Shown piece by piece: positions 45,728 through 58,455 of a stretch of 64,000 bases of DNA (within the stretch, counting starts at the first letter, position 1; every line of letters begins with the position of its first letter). The notes beneath the pieces are model-generated. The model had not been told where the DNA came from and did no database searches. It worked only from the letters and a program-made list of their open reading frames with translations. Source of the DNA: Smallanthus sonchifolius (lineage: Eukaryota; Streptophyta; Magnoliopsida; Asterales; Asteraceae); assembly GCA_023525975.1 (NCBI GenBank), contig CM042034.1, positions 26,066,779-26,130,778 of the forward strand. The letters are read 5' to 3'. Both the position numbers and the translations under genes were made by a program.

Positions 45728-46269
45728 ATTATGATGAATTTGTTGCAAGGTTCGGTTTCCACGACATGTATGATAGTATTAGCCACGCGAAAAAATTCAC
45801 GTCGAAACATAAATGATTAACGTCAAAACGCTGATAAAAATAGTGTAATAGGAAACAAACTGTAAAAAAAAACGAATCCTTGAAGTGGCTTTAAGGGCTT
45901 TTACGTTTATGCTTCGATAGCTATACATGATCACGCACAATTGGATTGTTGAAAAAATGTACATCAAAATATAGATAGAAATAATAATGTCGAAGCGCTA
46001 TATTCAGAATTTTATAAAACCTTGTATTTTAAAATTTTATAAAACTTTATATTTTGAAAGTTATAAGAGGAAATAAAAACCAAACAATTGTGTGTCATGT
46101 CTCGTAAACTGGTTGATAAAAAAGAGAAAAATATTCAATGTGTAACTGATAAATTTATTAAAGTTTAGGGGCTTGAAAAGTTATAAGAGGAAAAAAACCC
46201 AAACAATTGTGTGTGTGTCACGTCTCGTAATATGATTGGTAAAAAAAAGAAAAAAAGTATTCAATGTAT
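45728..46269 (+). repeat. Intergenic DNA with a 120-bp tandem duplication
   Basis: TTATAAGAGGAAA..CCAAACAATTGTGTG starts at 46061 and again at 46181, a direct duplication with a 120-bp period. The foldback element at 46277 is inserted in the second copy. The rest is AT-rich with no gene. Confidence 0.75.
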
Positions 46270-46276
46270 AAAAGTT

Positions 46277-46813
46277 AGGATTATTGGATTTTAATAATCA
46301 CATCTTTTACCAATTGGCCAATAATAATCCTAACTGAGAATATTCTTACCACCGATCCCTACTTTAAAACTATTTTTTTACATTGGACCCCCCGTTAAAA
46401 AAACTTAACGCCGTTAGAGTTTATATGACGTGGACATCTGCAAACCGCCGGAAAGTCGAGCCAAGCTAGCAGTGGTCTCGTGTTGGCTTTTGAAATTGGC
46501 TTTGGTGGTGTTTAACTGATCTCGTTAAACACCACCGTTGTCTCTGTTTGGACTTTCCGGACCCACGAGACCAGTTAAACACCACCAGAGCCAATTTCAA
46601 AAACCACCACGAGACCACTGCTAGCTTGGCTTGACTTTCCGGCGGTTTGCAGATGTCCACGTCATATATACTCTAACGACGTTAAGTTTTTTTAACGGGG
46701 GGTCCAATGTAAAAAAATAGTTTGAAAGTATGGACCGGTGGTAAGAATATTCTCAGTTGAGATTATTATTGGCCAATTGGTAAAATGTGTGATTATTAAA
46801 ATCCAATAATCCT
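46277..46813. mobile_element. Long foldback element (two 260-bp arms) with 7-bp target duplication
   Basis: The left arm AGGATTATTGGATTTTAATA is mirrored at the right end, and the arms match through to about 46540, near 95% by eye. The centre is TTAAACACCACCGTTGTCTC. The duplication AAAAGTT lies on both sides (46270-46276, 46814-46820). Removing the element rejoins the second copy of the 120-bp duplication (TATAAAAGTT / ATAACTTTATTAAAG), which confirms the borders. No ORF. Confidence 0.88.
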
Positions 46814-46959
46814 AAAAGTTATAACTTTATTAAAGTTAAGGGCTATTTGTCAAAGGATTAAATCATTTTTTAAATAAAAAAAACGTTGACTGGAAAAATG
46901 ATATTACTAGTTTTTTCAGGTCGATTTTTTCTTTGGAACTGCGAGATTTTTATTCAAAG

Positions 46960-47450
46960 AATGAAAGTGAATAGCAAGAAACTATCCCAATCAAAGACCC
47001 AATAACTTCAACTTATAATAAAATATTAAAATTACACCAATTAAATCATATAATTCTATTTCTAATGGCCCTATTTTTTATCCATAAAAACAATAAAGTC
47101 TTGATGTCTTCAAAAAATTTTGAAGGATGAATCGCCTTGCCTTGAAACACCTTATCATTTTTTGATCTTCATATACACCAAAGAGTAATGAGAAAAATAT
47201 TGTGGATTAACTTCCCTTTCTTTTCACATGAAGATGAGAGAAACGGATAATCTAAGAGATCTTGAACCAAGCTCATGGGGATAGACGCAAGTCTACACCA
47301 TTGTTGCACTCTACTCCAAATCAATTTTGCTAAACCACCAAAAAATGAGCTTAAGAGTATGAGGTATACTCTCACTTGGCTCTTCCAAGTGAGTACCTTT
47401 TCTACCACATGTGCGCCACCTCAGATTTGTTGCTTCCTCAATTGGCTCTC
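46960..47450 (-). pseudogene. LINE ORF2 C-terminal (zf-RVT) remnant
   Basis: Minus-strand frames read WSRVQQWCRLASIPMSLVQD and LIHNIFLITLWCI, a stop, then RSKNDKVFQGKAIHPSKFFE. This is the conserved end of plant LINE ORF2 (the W-I-R-ND-F motif). The upstream reverse transcriptase is absent. Confidence 0.7.
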
Positions 47451-50450
47451 ACATGGCAAGGGAATTACCCAACCCAAGTGAGCATTAAATACACATATTA
47501 TAAAATATTTATTTTTAAATAAAATTTTATTAATAAAGTTACATAAATTACATAAATGATAAATATACAAAATTACAATCATAAATGATATGACTAATGG
47601 GCCTATATCATCTCCTGACCCATACATTCTAATTTGGTACCCTTCTCTCTGCATATATAATCTCGTGGCCCTAATTTAAACCTAACTTGGTGTTTTATTC
47701 AGCCTTCTCTCCGCCGCTCAAATCAGGAGTGCAACTATGGGTAAGTTGATGATGAAGATGATGGTGAACAAGCCCCTCCAATTTGCTACTGCTTCTTTAA
47801 AAACGCTGAACAAGCCCCTCCAAGGCTCCAACGGTTTGATTCCAACGGCTAGTTGGAGACCGTTCTCGCGGGAAATACCTCACGAGCACTCCCTCACGCC
47901 CCCTTCACGTAAGAGGGGGTGGTGTTTCCTCAACTCTCACGGCGTGAAGGGCCTCACGCACATCTCGTGAGGGTATACCTCATACCCTAATACAACATTT
48001 TTTGTTTGAAAAAGGTTACGTTAGATGAAGTTACATTAGACCTAATGCAACATTTTTGTTACATAATACAACTTTTTTTTACCAAACACAACCTTTTAAT
48101 ACCGCTGAAAGTCGAAATAATTTTCTCAAATTTAATAATAATAATAATAATAACGCATGGTAGGTGAGGAGAGAGACATTTATTATGATTGAATTGTGTG
48201 ACATTTAATGTAAAGCATGCAAAATGTCGGTTTGAAGAATTGGGTTTCTCAAGTAACAAATAATATATGGTTCGTACAAAATATTTGGATATTTGATATT
48301 TTGATACCGTAAACCGTATTTATTGTTAATTATTCTAAAGAATTTCATAGCAAAAACTCAAAATTAGGGATGTAAACGAGTCAACGAGTCAAGCTGGTTT
48401 ACAAGCTTAAACGAGCACGAGCCTAAAAATAAGCTAAAAACAAGCCCGAGCTCGATTTTCACTTATCAAGCTTCAAAAAATATGAAGAAAGATAGACAAA
48501 GAATAAATAGTATGTCTCTAAATATGAAGAATGAGAGATGAGTCCCTAATTTCATCTCTATTTTAGGGAATATGATGGAGTACAAAAATAAGTGAAAACA
48601 TTAAAGTGACATATAAATGATAGAGAATATGATGAGTACAAAAATAAGTGAAAACATTAAAGTGACATATAAATGCACCAGAAAAGTGTCTAGTATCATT
48701 AAGATTTTCGCAAATCATTCAAAAACATTTATTTTTTCCTTCACCTTACAAACATACTTATCTATCCTTATAATTTTGCAATTAGGCTTCTGATCTGGTG
48801 ATTATGAGGTTTTCCTGTAAAAGGGTTTTCTTATGTGAATCCTGACAAAGGGTCATGACGAGGTTTTCTTAAATATTTCGCCTTACCCATCACCAATAAT
48901 AATTATTATTATTATTATTATTATTATTGTTGTTGTTATTATTATTGTTGTTGTAGAAAATTAGAGGGTGACTAGGTTTTCTTAAAAATTTGGTTGATTA
49001 AAAAACTAACTTGTATGGATCAACACTTGTTAAAAACTTGAATAACTTAATCAAACAATAATATAAAGAGTTTAAGGGTTAGAGAGACAAAACCGAATTT
49101 ATAGAGGTTCAAGCTGATGTTAAATAATCCACTCTACGGCCTATTCCTGATTCTTTAATTGAAAGAACCCTCTTTTAATACAAACTCACATACTTAAGTT
49201 TTCTTTCCAATACCTTGACACTAATTTCTCAATCAATAACTTTTATTAGGTTAATTTGGTGCTTGTTCAAGTGTCTATTACCACCTAAACACTTAATCTT
49301 CACTAATTCATCATTCTAGCATCATGATTCAAACACCCCCAATTTTCACCATATGAACCCTAAAATTTTAAAATCAAAATCAAAGGGTTCTAGGATGTTA
49401 ATCACATCTCTTTACCTTTAGTTTAGCTAGATTATCTAAAATCTAACACTAATTAACCACATGCATTCAACATTTTTGGATTTCTACAAAACCCACTCAC
49501 TAACACATTCAAAAGTGAAATCAAAAGAAGATAATCACTTACTTGATGTTAGGAAGGTGTTGTGTGAGCCAAAACCTTTACAAATCCGAGTTCAAACACA
49601 CGATTTAGCTCCACAATCGATTTTCTCCTTTTCTCATCTTGCTATGAACGACCCCAAACAACACAAATGAACTCAAGACCTTTGGGTAGTCAAAATGGCA
49701 GATTTGTCCCTCAACTTTCATTTCATCAATTTCATTTCAAAACTAGTTAAAACTAGTATAACTCCATTACAAACTTGAAACCCACTTGTTTTAACTTATT
49801 TCTAAAATATTATTTTCACCATAAAATTTTATTATTTATTTGAAAACGAAACCCGGATTTTGGTTCGTTACAAAGTTGTTCCACTAAACGCATGAAGAGA
49901 TCATCGATACATCAAGTGTTTTATTAATCAAAGATAATGATCACCTTCTTTAACTAACTATGTAAAGATAGTAGCTTTTACAATCTCTCGTAACCTTAAC
50001 ACTATATCAAGATAGTGCTATTCCTCATAAATACAACATTATATCAAGATAGTTTTTGATGATACTATTGACATAACTTTTTGGGATATTGAAGAATTGA
50101 TGCTTCTAGGACCTTAGAATACTTTTCTAACACACTCCTTTTTGTTTGATTCGAGCAATTTTGTTGCTCTCTCTAATAAGCCTTAGATTAATATTCTCTC
50201 TAATAGTTGTTAATGTGGTGACGAGATTTGGGTCATGAGGCTTTGCTAGATTGGCATTTTGATCAAATAAAAAAAACTGAAAATCAAACTAGTAAAAAAC
50301 ATAAAGTATAAAAAAAATGCAAAGACCAAACCATGTATTTTATATCCACAAAATATCTATATAGTATCATAATTTCTACTTTTGTAAATATATATTGTGT
50401 TTATTTTTTAATCTATTAAATAAACCAATGAACTTGTACACATTGATATG
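47451..50450. other. Intergenic DNA, no gene supported
   Basis: Includes a short frame at 47737-47970 (MGKLMMKMM...) whose end lies in GC-rich CGTGAGGGTATACC repeat-like text and which has no recognised motif. A CGAGTCAACGAGTCAAGC tract lies at 48370-48480. Tandemly repeated AAATAAGTGAAAACATTAAA phrases lie at 48581-48680 (about 65-bp period). A long (ATT)n/(GTT)n microsatellite lies at 48896-48956. Otherwise AT-rich. Confidence 0.5.
48896..48956 (+). repeat. (ATT)n(GTT)n microsatellite
   Basis: AATAATAATTATTATTATTA and further ATT units change to GTT and back, ending at TTGTTGTTGTAG. Confidence 0.9.
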
Positions 50451-50780
50451 TGTTTAGTGTTCTAAAATAAGGGGAACGGAGTGGAGAGCACGGGTTGCTA
50501 GCGGGTTCCACGGGTTGGACGGGTAACACCGCCGTAACCATTGCGGGTTTCTCACGGGTTGGATGGCATGGGCTTTAATACCCGTTGGAACCCTCTCCTT
50601 TTGAACGTTAAATGTAACCGTTGGGGGGGGGGGAGAATGTAGCCGTTGGAGGAGTGGGGGGGGGGGGGGGGTTGGGGTTTTTAAATAAAAAAAAATCAAT
50701 AGTTCTCTCACAATATATATATATATATATACATCTTTACACAATATTATTTACATACTCTCTCACAAATAAATCTCAAA

Positions 50781-51040
50781 ATGTTTAAGCGCGCTATTTA
50801 CATCCCGGAATCATCTAATAGTTCGTCGTCGTCGGACTTGAGTAGTCTTGAATTTTTAAACCTCGTTGTTCAAACAGCCGAGGTTGAAGACACTGCAAGA
50901 TCGACTCGCCGACATGTGGAACGTGATCGTGTCCAGACATATGAAATTCTAATGGCAGATTACTTTGTTGAGAATCCGAAATTCAGCGAGGAAGTTTTTA
51001 GAAATAGATTCCGCATGTCGAAGACACTATTTTTTTTTAT
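50781..51040 (+). pseudogene. PIF/Harbinger transposase N-terminal remnant
   Basis: The frame reads RRHVERDRVQTYEILMADYF and NPKFSEEVFRNRFRMSKTLF, matching the start of plant HARBI1/ALP1-like nucleases (ERDR..A...L..DYF...P.Y....FRRRFRM...LF). It then runs into poly-T text and stops, so the catalytic DDE domain is missing. Upstream lie a poly-G run (50658-50675) and a GC-rich GGGTTGGACGGG tract that may belong to the element's end. Confidence 0.75.
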
Positions 51041-51264
51041 TAATTGTACTTTTTTATAATTTTTTTATTGATTTTATCTTTTTTATTAATTGTATTTTTA
51101 TTTATGTTTATTTAATGAGATGTGTTTTTTTAATGAAATATTGTTTTAATAAAAAAATATTATAGGGCTTATTGGTTTTACACCCTTCTCTTAGGGTTGT
51201 AGAGGGTTCAAGAGGGTAAAAATGATATAACACATTTTAATTGGGTAAAAGGAGAGGGTTCTGG

Positions 51265-51425
51265 TGGTGGTTAATTATAAGTAAACTATGGCTTTATAAT
51301 ATGATATGTCGGTTGTTAATTATAAGTAAATTATGGCTTTTAAAAAATTCCATTAAAACTACCTTTATGGTGTGTCGGTGGTTAATTATAAGTAAATTAT
51401 GGCTTTATAATATGATATTTTGATA
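51265..51425 (+). repeat. Short tandem repeat, three imperfect units
   Basis: GTTAATTATAAGTAAATTAT followed by GGCTTT(A)TAATATGATAT is present at about 51270, 51315 and 51380. No gene. Confidence 0.8.
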
Positions 51426-51509
51426 GAGTCAAACCTACCCCATCTAACTCCGTTTGCGTTCGAGTGTTGTGATGTCATCAAATTGAATATCTTATTTAAT
51501 AAACAATGA

Positions 51510-52646
51510 ATTTTACCCGTCGCGCATTGCGGCGGCGTCGAAACGTTATTAACTCGAATTTATACCGTCGAATAAAAGCATATTATATTTGACCCGATTT
51601 GTTGACGAACAAAATTTACGTTGAAACGTAGAACGAATGGAAACGTATTATATTTGACCCAACTTGTTTCCGATAAAAATCTACGTGTAAACATAGATAC
51701 GCGGCGGGAAAAGAAAAAAACCAAAGAAAAAAACTATTTTTGCATTGACACTAACGTACTTAAGTACGTAAAATAAATGTACGAATTTGAGGCGAATATG
51801 TTTTGGAGATCGAACCACACAAACGTACTTGCGTACGTAAAAGAGACGTATGAATTTGAGGCTTGGATTAGTTTTGGAGATTGAACCATAGATAGAAAAA
51901 AGGTACTACACCTCACACATGCGGCCAATTAAAAGAAAAAACTTATCAAAAGAAAAAAAAAACCAAAAAAATAAAATGCTTTAGGTATGATTAGAACTTG
52001 TGTCTTTATAGTCAACCAAAGACCTTAGCCTACCCACTTTGAATATCCCACCAAGTTAGTTTTTTGATTAGATATTAAACAATGAAATATAGAACACATA
52101 ATAGGTGCTTTGTTGATAGCATCCTTATTTTATCCGGGCTTCACCATGCATTTTATTAAAATATGAGTTGACTCAAATATATAGCTCTTTTACTTTTTTT
52201 TTTAGTTTATTTTAATGTTCATTAACACTCATTTTTCGAATTGGTAGCTCGCAACTTTACTTCTATGCTGACACAACTTTTATCTTAGTTATTTTCTTTT
52301 AAAAAAATCACCAAACAGTTTATACTAATAAAAACATCAATACATAAATTTTCCAAATTTATCAAAAAATAATATATAATTGGGTTTCGAAAATACGTCA
52401 ATTACTATTTAATGTAATTTGACTTTCATTTACTATTTGATTGAAAATAACAATTACATAAATAGATTTCAAAATTTTTTATAATAAAGGATAATTTAAA
52501 ATAAATATGTTTTAGTAGTATAATTAATAATTTATTAAAAGATATGAGTGCATTTAATAAGAGAGAGAGACGAGAAAATATTGATGAGATTGAATACGGT
52601 TGCGACACGTGACATACAAAAACCTTTATTTATTATATAGTATAGA
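51510..52646 (-). mobile_element. Helitron, about 1.1 kb, non-autonomous (copy B)
   Basis: On the minus strand the 5' end reads TCTATACTATATAATAAATA, the common plant Helitron start. The 3' side ends with the hairpin CCGCCGCAATGCGCGACGG (plus-strand 51517-51535) and GGTAAAATT. The terminal CTRR is not intact. The region 52380-52600 is shared with copy A at 22660-22900. The middle carries GTACTTAAGTACGT and GTACTTGCGTACGT motifs with duplicated GAATTTGAGGC flanks. No RepHel coding. Confidence 0.7.
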
Positions 52647-53049
52647 TATAGATTATATAGTAATATATTCTGTTTTTTAATATAATCTAGATGTTATACC
52701 CGCGTTTACATGTTAAAACTATATCAGAAATTTTTTATTTATTAGTATAAACTGTTTGGTGATTTTTTTTTGTTGTTACACAAATACAAAATACATATAT
52801 ATTTTGGGCGAAGTGAAAAATGAATTATTGGGATTTTGTTTTACCGACATTTACGATTGAGTCTATTCCGAGGACCACCGTCATCCACGGTTCCCCTCCG
52901 GTAGGCCCCACTTTCCAAAGTTTACAACTCATACTCTCACTGTCACGGACAGGCAGATCCATCAAAGCGATCTGTGTCCTTCTGTATTACGCGTCTTCTT
53001 CTTGTTTTACCCCTCAAAAACTGTTCCTTGATGGGTTTTTGAAGATTCA
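52647..53049 (+). promoter_or_regulatory. CesA upstream region and 5' UTR
   Basis: From about 52810 the base composition shifts from AT-rich repeat to balanced, pyrimidine-rich leader (CTTCTTCTTGTTTTACCCCTC) leading to the CesA ATG at 53050. No clear TATA box was fixed. Confidence 0.45.
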
Positions 53050-56000
53050 ATGGATACCAAAGGACGACTTATCGCAGGTTCACACAACAGGAACGAGTTC
53101 GTTCTTATCAATGCTGATGAAGTTGGAAGAGTAACTCCTAACTTTCATCAATTTTTTATTTATTAATTGATTAATTTCTGTCGGTGAAATTGGGACTGTT
53201 TCATTTGCAATTGCTTGACTTTAGGCTTAACTTGTTTTTAGGTTACTTGTGTTAAAGAATTAAGTGGCCAGATTTGTCAGATCTGTGGAGATGAGATTGA
53301 AATAACAGTGGATGGTGAACCATTTGTTGCTTGCAATGAGTGTGCTTTCCCTATTTGCAGACCTTGCTATGAGTACGAAAGAAGAGAGGGAAATCAAGCT
53401 TGCCCTCAGTGCAAGACCCGATTTAAGCGGATTAAAGGTATTATTACCACCAATTCTGATTGTTTTCTCTCAACAAATTTAATCTTAATTATTGTATCAT
53501 TGTAGGGAGTCCGAGAGTGGATGGTGATGAAGATGAGGATGAATTTGATGATTTGGATAATGAATTTGAGGCTATGCTTTCATCACGCTTCAATACGGGG
53601 CATGCTGCATCGAATGCTTCAGGTTTTGCCACCCCATCTGAGCTCGATTTGAACCCCGAGATCCCTCTGCTCACTTATGGTCAAGAGGTAATAGTTTACT
53701 TTCTTTAAAGATCAAACATACAGATTTGTGATTTTGCAAGTTGTTTGATTAATAGGATGATGGGATTTCGGCTGAAAAGCATGCTCTAATCATCCCACCT
53801 TTTATGAATCGTGCAAAACGGATCCATCCTATGCCGTTTTCTGATACTGCTTCATCGGTTTCTTGTAAGTGTTTGTGTTTGGAATCTTTATGATAGTAAT
53901 GTGTGGTTGTTGGATTAAATTTGATGGCTTTTTTGGTGGTGCAGTGCCGCCTAGGCCAATGGATTCTAAGAAAGACTTGGCGGTTTATGGTTATGGAACG
54001 GTTGCGTGGAAGGATAGAATGGAAGAATGGCGGAAAAGACAGAATGATAAGCTTCAGATGGTGAAACACCAAGGTGATGGCGCTGCTGATGTAGATGATC
54101 CCGATTTGCCAAAGTAAGTGCTCTTTTTTATTTCAAACCAAGTAATTCCTCGAGTTAAAGGTCTGGTTATCTATTCTACATTTGGTATTATATTAATCAT
54201 TTAGAAGTGATAAGCAAATATGCATTTCCGTATTGGATAAGTGGTGTTCTTTCCTTTGTATGAATGATGAGTAATTAGAAAAATAAATGACGTGGGTCGT
54301 CGTGAAATTTTGTTGTATGTAGGATGGATGAGGGGAGACAACCATTGTCAAGAAAGTTACCAATTCCTTCAAGCAAGATAAGTCCATACAGAATGGTGAT
54401 ATTATTTCGTTTAGTGATTCTCGGACTATTCTTTCATTATAGAATCCTCCATCCAGTCAATGATGCATATGCTTTGTGGTTGACTTCAATCATTTGTGAG
54501 ATATGGTTTGCGGTATCATGGATCTTTGATCAATTCCCGAAATGGTTCCCAATCGAACGTGAAACATATCTTGACCGCTTGTCACTGAGGTATGAAAAAG
54601 AGGGGAAGCCATCTGAGTTAGCTCCTGTAGATGTTTTCGTGAGTACAGTGGACCCGTTGAAAGAACCACCCTTGATTACTGCAAACACTGTGTTATCGAT
54701 CCTAGCGGTTGATTATCCAGTGGATAAAGTTGCTTGCTATGTCTCTGACGATGGTGCTGCCATGCTTACATTTGAAGCTCTGTCAGAGACATCTGAGTTT
54801 GCCAGGAAGTGGGTCCCATTTTGCAAGAAGTTTAGCATCGAGCCGCGTGCTCCCGAGTGGTATTTTGCTCAGAAAGTTGATTATCTTAAAGATAAAGTTC
54901 ACCCTACATTTGTCCGGGAACGTCGTGCCATGAAGGTAATTGAGTTTGACTTTTGATGTCGAATGTTGGATCTTTTCTTTCTATGAAACGTGAAAGTAGC
55001 GTTCTGTTTTATTTAAATGCAGAGGGATTATGAAGAGTTCAAGATACGGATAAATGGGCTCGTTTCAATGGCACAGAAGGTTCCAGAAGAAGGATGGACA
55101 ATGCAAGATGGTACCCCATGGCCTGGAAACAATGTTAGGGATCATCCTGGAATGATCCAGGTATGTGCATACAATTTCCCTTGGAGCTAAGAAAATTAAC
55201 ATCTTTTGACTTTTATGAAATTTTGATTTGATAGGTTTTCCTAGGACAAAATGGTGTTCGTGATTTGGAAGGAAATGAGTTACCCCGTCTTGTTTATGTT
55301 TCTCGTGAAAAGCGGCCTGGATTTGATCACCACAAGAAAGCTGGTGCCATGAATGCTCTGGTATCACTTCATCTTCATTCTTGTAGCTTATATATGTGTT
55401 TTCATGGTTGCTTATAACTTGTATTTTCTCAAGATCCGAGTGTCGGCAGTGGTTACAAATGCACCCTACCTACTGAATGTTGATTGTGATCACTACATAA
55501 ACAACAGTAAAGCCCTGCGTGAATCCATGTGTTTCATGATGGACCCCACATCCGGGAAGAAGATCTGCTATGTGCAATTCCCACAACGATTTGATGGGAT
55601 CGATCGTCACGATCGATATTCCAACCGCAACGTCGTGTTCTTTGATGTATGTAATATCGAAAAATCTGAATTCAAATGTCGCTCTTTTTGTGGAAGTTTA
55701 ATAACATGTTGTGTTCTTTTGTGTTTGTTAAGATCAACATGAAAGGGCTGGATGGAATCCAAGGACCTATTTATGTAGGAACCGGATGTGTCTTCAGGAG
55801 ACGAGCGTTGTATGGACATGATGCGCCAACCAAGAAGAAACCACCTGGCAAAACCTGCAATTGCTTGCCAAAATGGTGTTGCTGCTGTTTTGGATCAAGG
55901 AAGAAGAAAAGCAAGGGGAAAACCAAAAAAAGTAGGAAGATGAAGGAGGCTTCAACTCAAATACATGCACTCGAGAATATTGAAGGAGTCGAAGGTAATT

Positions 56001-57369
56001 ACAACTTTCAGCGAGTTTATTATTCTTTTTCTGGTTTAAACATCTCTAACTCAGAATAATTGTGACAGGAATTGATAGTGAGAAAACATCTTTAATGCCT
56101 CAGATAAAGTTTGAGAAGAAATTCGGTCAGTCCCCGGTGTTTATTGCATCGACACTTGTTGAAGAAGGCGGTGTTCCCCGTGGAGCAACCTCTGCATCAC
56201 TACTAAAGGAAGCTATTCATGTCATAAGTTGTGGTTATGAAGATAAAACTGAATGGGGGAAGGAGGTAAAACACTATATTAACTAAAACTAAATAATTAA
56301 CTGAATGATTTTGTTTTTTTTGCATTACTGAGTTTTTTCAAAATCTAAACAGGTTGGATGGATTTATGGTTCAGTTACTGAGGATATCTTAACGGGGTTC
56401 AAAATGCACTGTCATGGGTGGCGATCAGTGTATTGTATGCCAAAGAGACCAGCATTCAAGGGTTCGGCTCCAATTAATCTTTCGGACCGTCTTCACCAAG
56501 TCCTTAGGTGGGCCCTGGGGTCGGTTGAGATTTTATTCAGCAAACATTGCCCCATATGGTACGGGTACGGGTGCGGTTTGAAGCCATTGGAGCGGTTTTC
56601 TTACATAAACTCAGTCGTTTATCCTCTGACTTCCATTCCTTTAGTCGCGTATTGTACTCTTCCTGCCGTCTGTCTTCTCACAGGAAAATTCATTGTCCCA
56701 GAGGTAAATATACTATCATTGAGCCATAAACTATTATAAAAAAAATAAAAGAAACGGACTTATGTAAATGAAATGATGTGCATGCAGATAAGCAACTACG
56801 CGAGCATCCTGTTCATGCTGATGTTTTTATCGATTGCGGTTACCAGCGTCCTTGAGATTCAATGGGGAGGTGTTGCAATAGACGATTTTTGGAGGAACGA
56901 GCAGTTCTGGGTGATCGGGGGTGTGTCGGCTCATCTTTTTGCACTGTTTCAAGGTCTTCTGAAGGTGTTGGCTGGTGTGAACACCAACTTCACTGTGACA
57001 TCAAAGGGAGGAGATGACGGTGAATATGCAGAGCTTTATCTGTTCAAATGGACGACCCTGCTGATCCCGCCATTGACCCTGTTGATCTTTAACATAATCG
57101 GGGTTGTAGTGGGGATCTCGGATGCGATCAGCAACGGGTACGAGTCATGGGGCCCGCTCTTTGGGAGGCTGTTCTTTGCTATATGGGTGATTCTTCATCT
57201 GTATCCTTTCCTGAAAGGTATGATGGGAAAACAGAGCAATGTGCCTACCATCCTTATTGTGTGGTCAATCCTTCTAGCCTCTATCCTATCGCTTTTGTGG
57301 GTGCGGGTCAACCCGTTTCTGGACCGAGGTGGGATCGTGTTGGAGCCTTGCGGGTTGGACTGTGACTGA
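53050..57369 (+). CDS. CESA6: Cellulose synthase catalytic subunit, CesA6 clade, complete
   Basis: Thirteen exons (53050-53130, 53242-53437, 53506-53687, 53756-53864, 53945-54113, 54323-54935, 55023-55160, 55235-55360, 55434-55646, 55733-55994, 56069-56265, 56353-56703, 56788-57369) join in frame to 1,072 residues, near the family's usual 1,080. It adds UDP-glucose to growing beta-1,4-glucan in plasma-membrane rosettes. Visible: N-terminus MDTKGRLIAGSHNRNEFVLI (CesA6 group), RING zinc finger from Cys39 (CQICGDEI...CPQCKTRF), two N-terminal and six C-terminal membrane helices, the catalytic Asp388 region (SDDG), DCD (555-557), TED (771-773) and QVLRW (811-815). The variable class-specific region has CNCLPKWCCCCFGSRKKKSK. 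WYGYGCGLKPLERFS replaces the common YGGGLKWLER wording. The clade covers Arabidopsis CESA2/5/6/9, used in primary walls; exact orthology is not resolved. Confidence 0.96.
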
Positions 57370-58455
57370 TAAATATATATCTAAGTAGTAGTATAGTATA
57401 GAAGATGTGAAAAAAAGAATGTGTAGATAATGTGATATTTGTGTTTTTAATTGTATTTTATTCATTTAGATTTTTGTCCATGGAGAACATAAAATCAACT
57501 TTACTTCTTTATTTATTTATATACAAATAAGTGACTTCTCCTTTCATTTAGATGAGGTAGGAATGGAATTGTAGAAGCTAAGTTTAATAATGAAATTTCA
57601 AATTAAGAAACGAGAAACACACAAAAGCACAAGAAACTTAAACTATTTGTGATAACGTAAAATATGTAATCACTACTGGTTTGGGTTTATATGCCACTTG
57701 CTAACTTGATTAACCTAATGGCAATTCTTGATGTTATTTAAAGCTTTTTAAAGACCCATTAGGTTGAAGCCAAGTGGTAAAATCTATTGGATCTAGGATC
57801 TCCAAGTGTTAATATAATATAACACTGCTAATAAAGTTGACCCTAAAGAGTCAAACAACATACAACGACATTTGTTGTTAACGTGTTAGACACATTAAAC
57901 GCAAAAAATTATAAGTGACATTAATTACGATGTATCTATCATAAAAAATCTAGTTTTAAAAAACAAAGAATAAAAAAAGTTAGGGGGCTGTTTGGTTCAT
58001 TAAGAGCTTTTAATGATTCAACATTATTTTTTAGCTGAACCGTTAAAAGATAGGATGAACTATTAAAAGACTGACAAAAACTGAAACAAACACCAATTAT
58101 GTGACCGATTCAGAGATAGTCTCTTATTAAGAGGGAGCTAACATCCCCTTAGAGCATTCGCGGTAGCATCCCCATCCCCATAATTACACTAAAATCACCA
58201 TATTTTCTTTCTCCTTTTCAATTAAATACTATTTTTTATACCTTTATCATTACCTTTTCTCTATCCTTCACTCACAACCACTTTAGAAATATATTATAAA
58301 TTTATGTGGGTGAACAGTGTTTCCTGTAAACATACAGAAAATTTATATCTTTTCTCTCCCTTCCACTCACAACCATTTTAAATCACCTCTAAAATATAAA
58401 GCACTCGCTCACATAAATATGCGGGACCGACTACTCTTAGTTAGCCCGTAAGGGT
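57370..58455. other. CesA 3' flank and intergenic DNA
   Basis: The first 150 bp should hold the CesA 3' UTR. At 58150-58440 a GAGCATTCGCGGTAGCATCC phrase marks a MITE-like relic. Nothing coding. Confidence 0.4.

Noticed and set aside
47737..47970. 77-codon frame MGKLMMKMM...
   Set aside because: No recognised domain; the second half is in GC-rich repeat-like DNA. Could be a chance frame; not supported as a gene.
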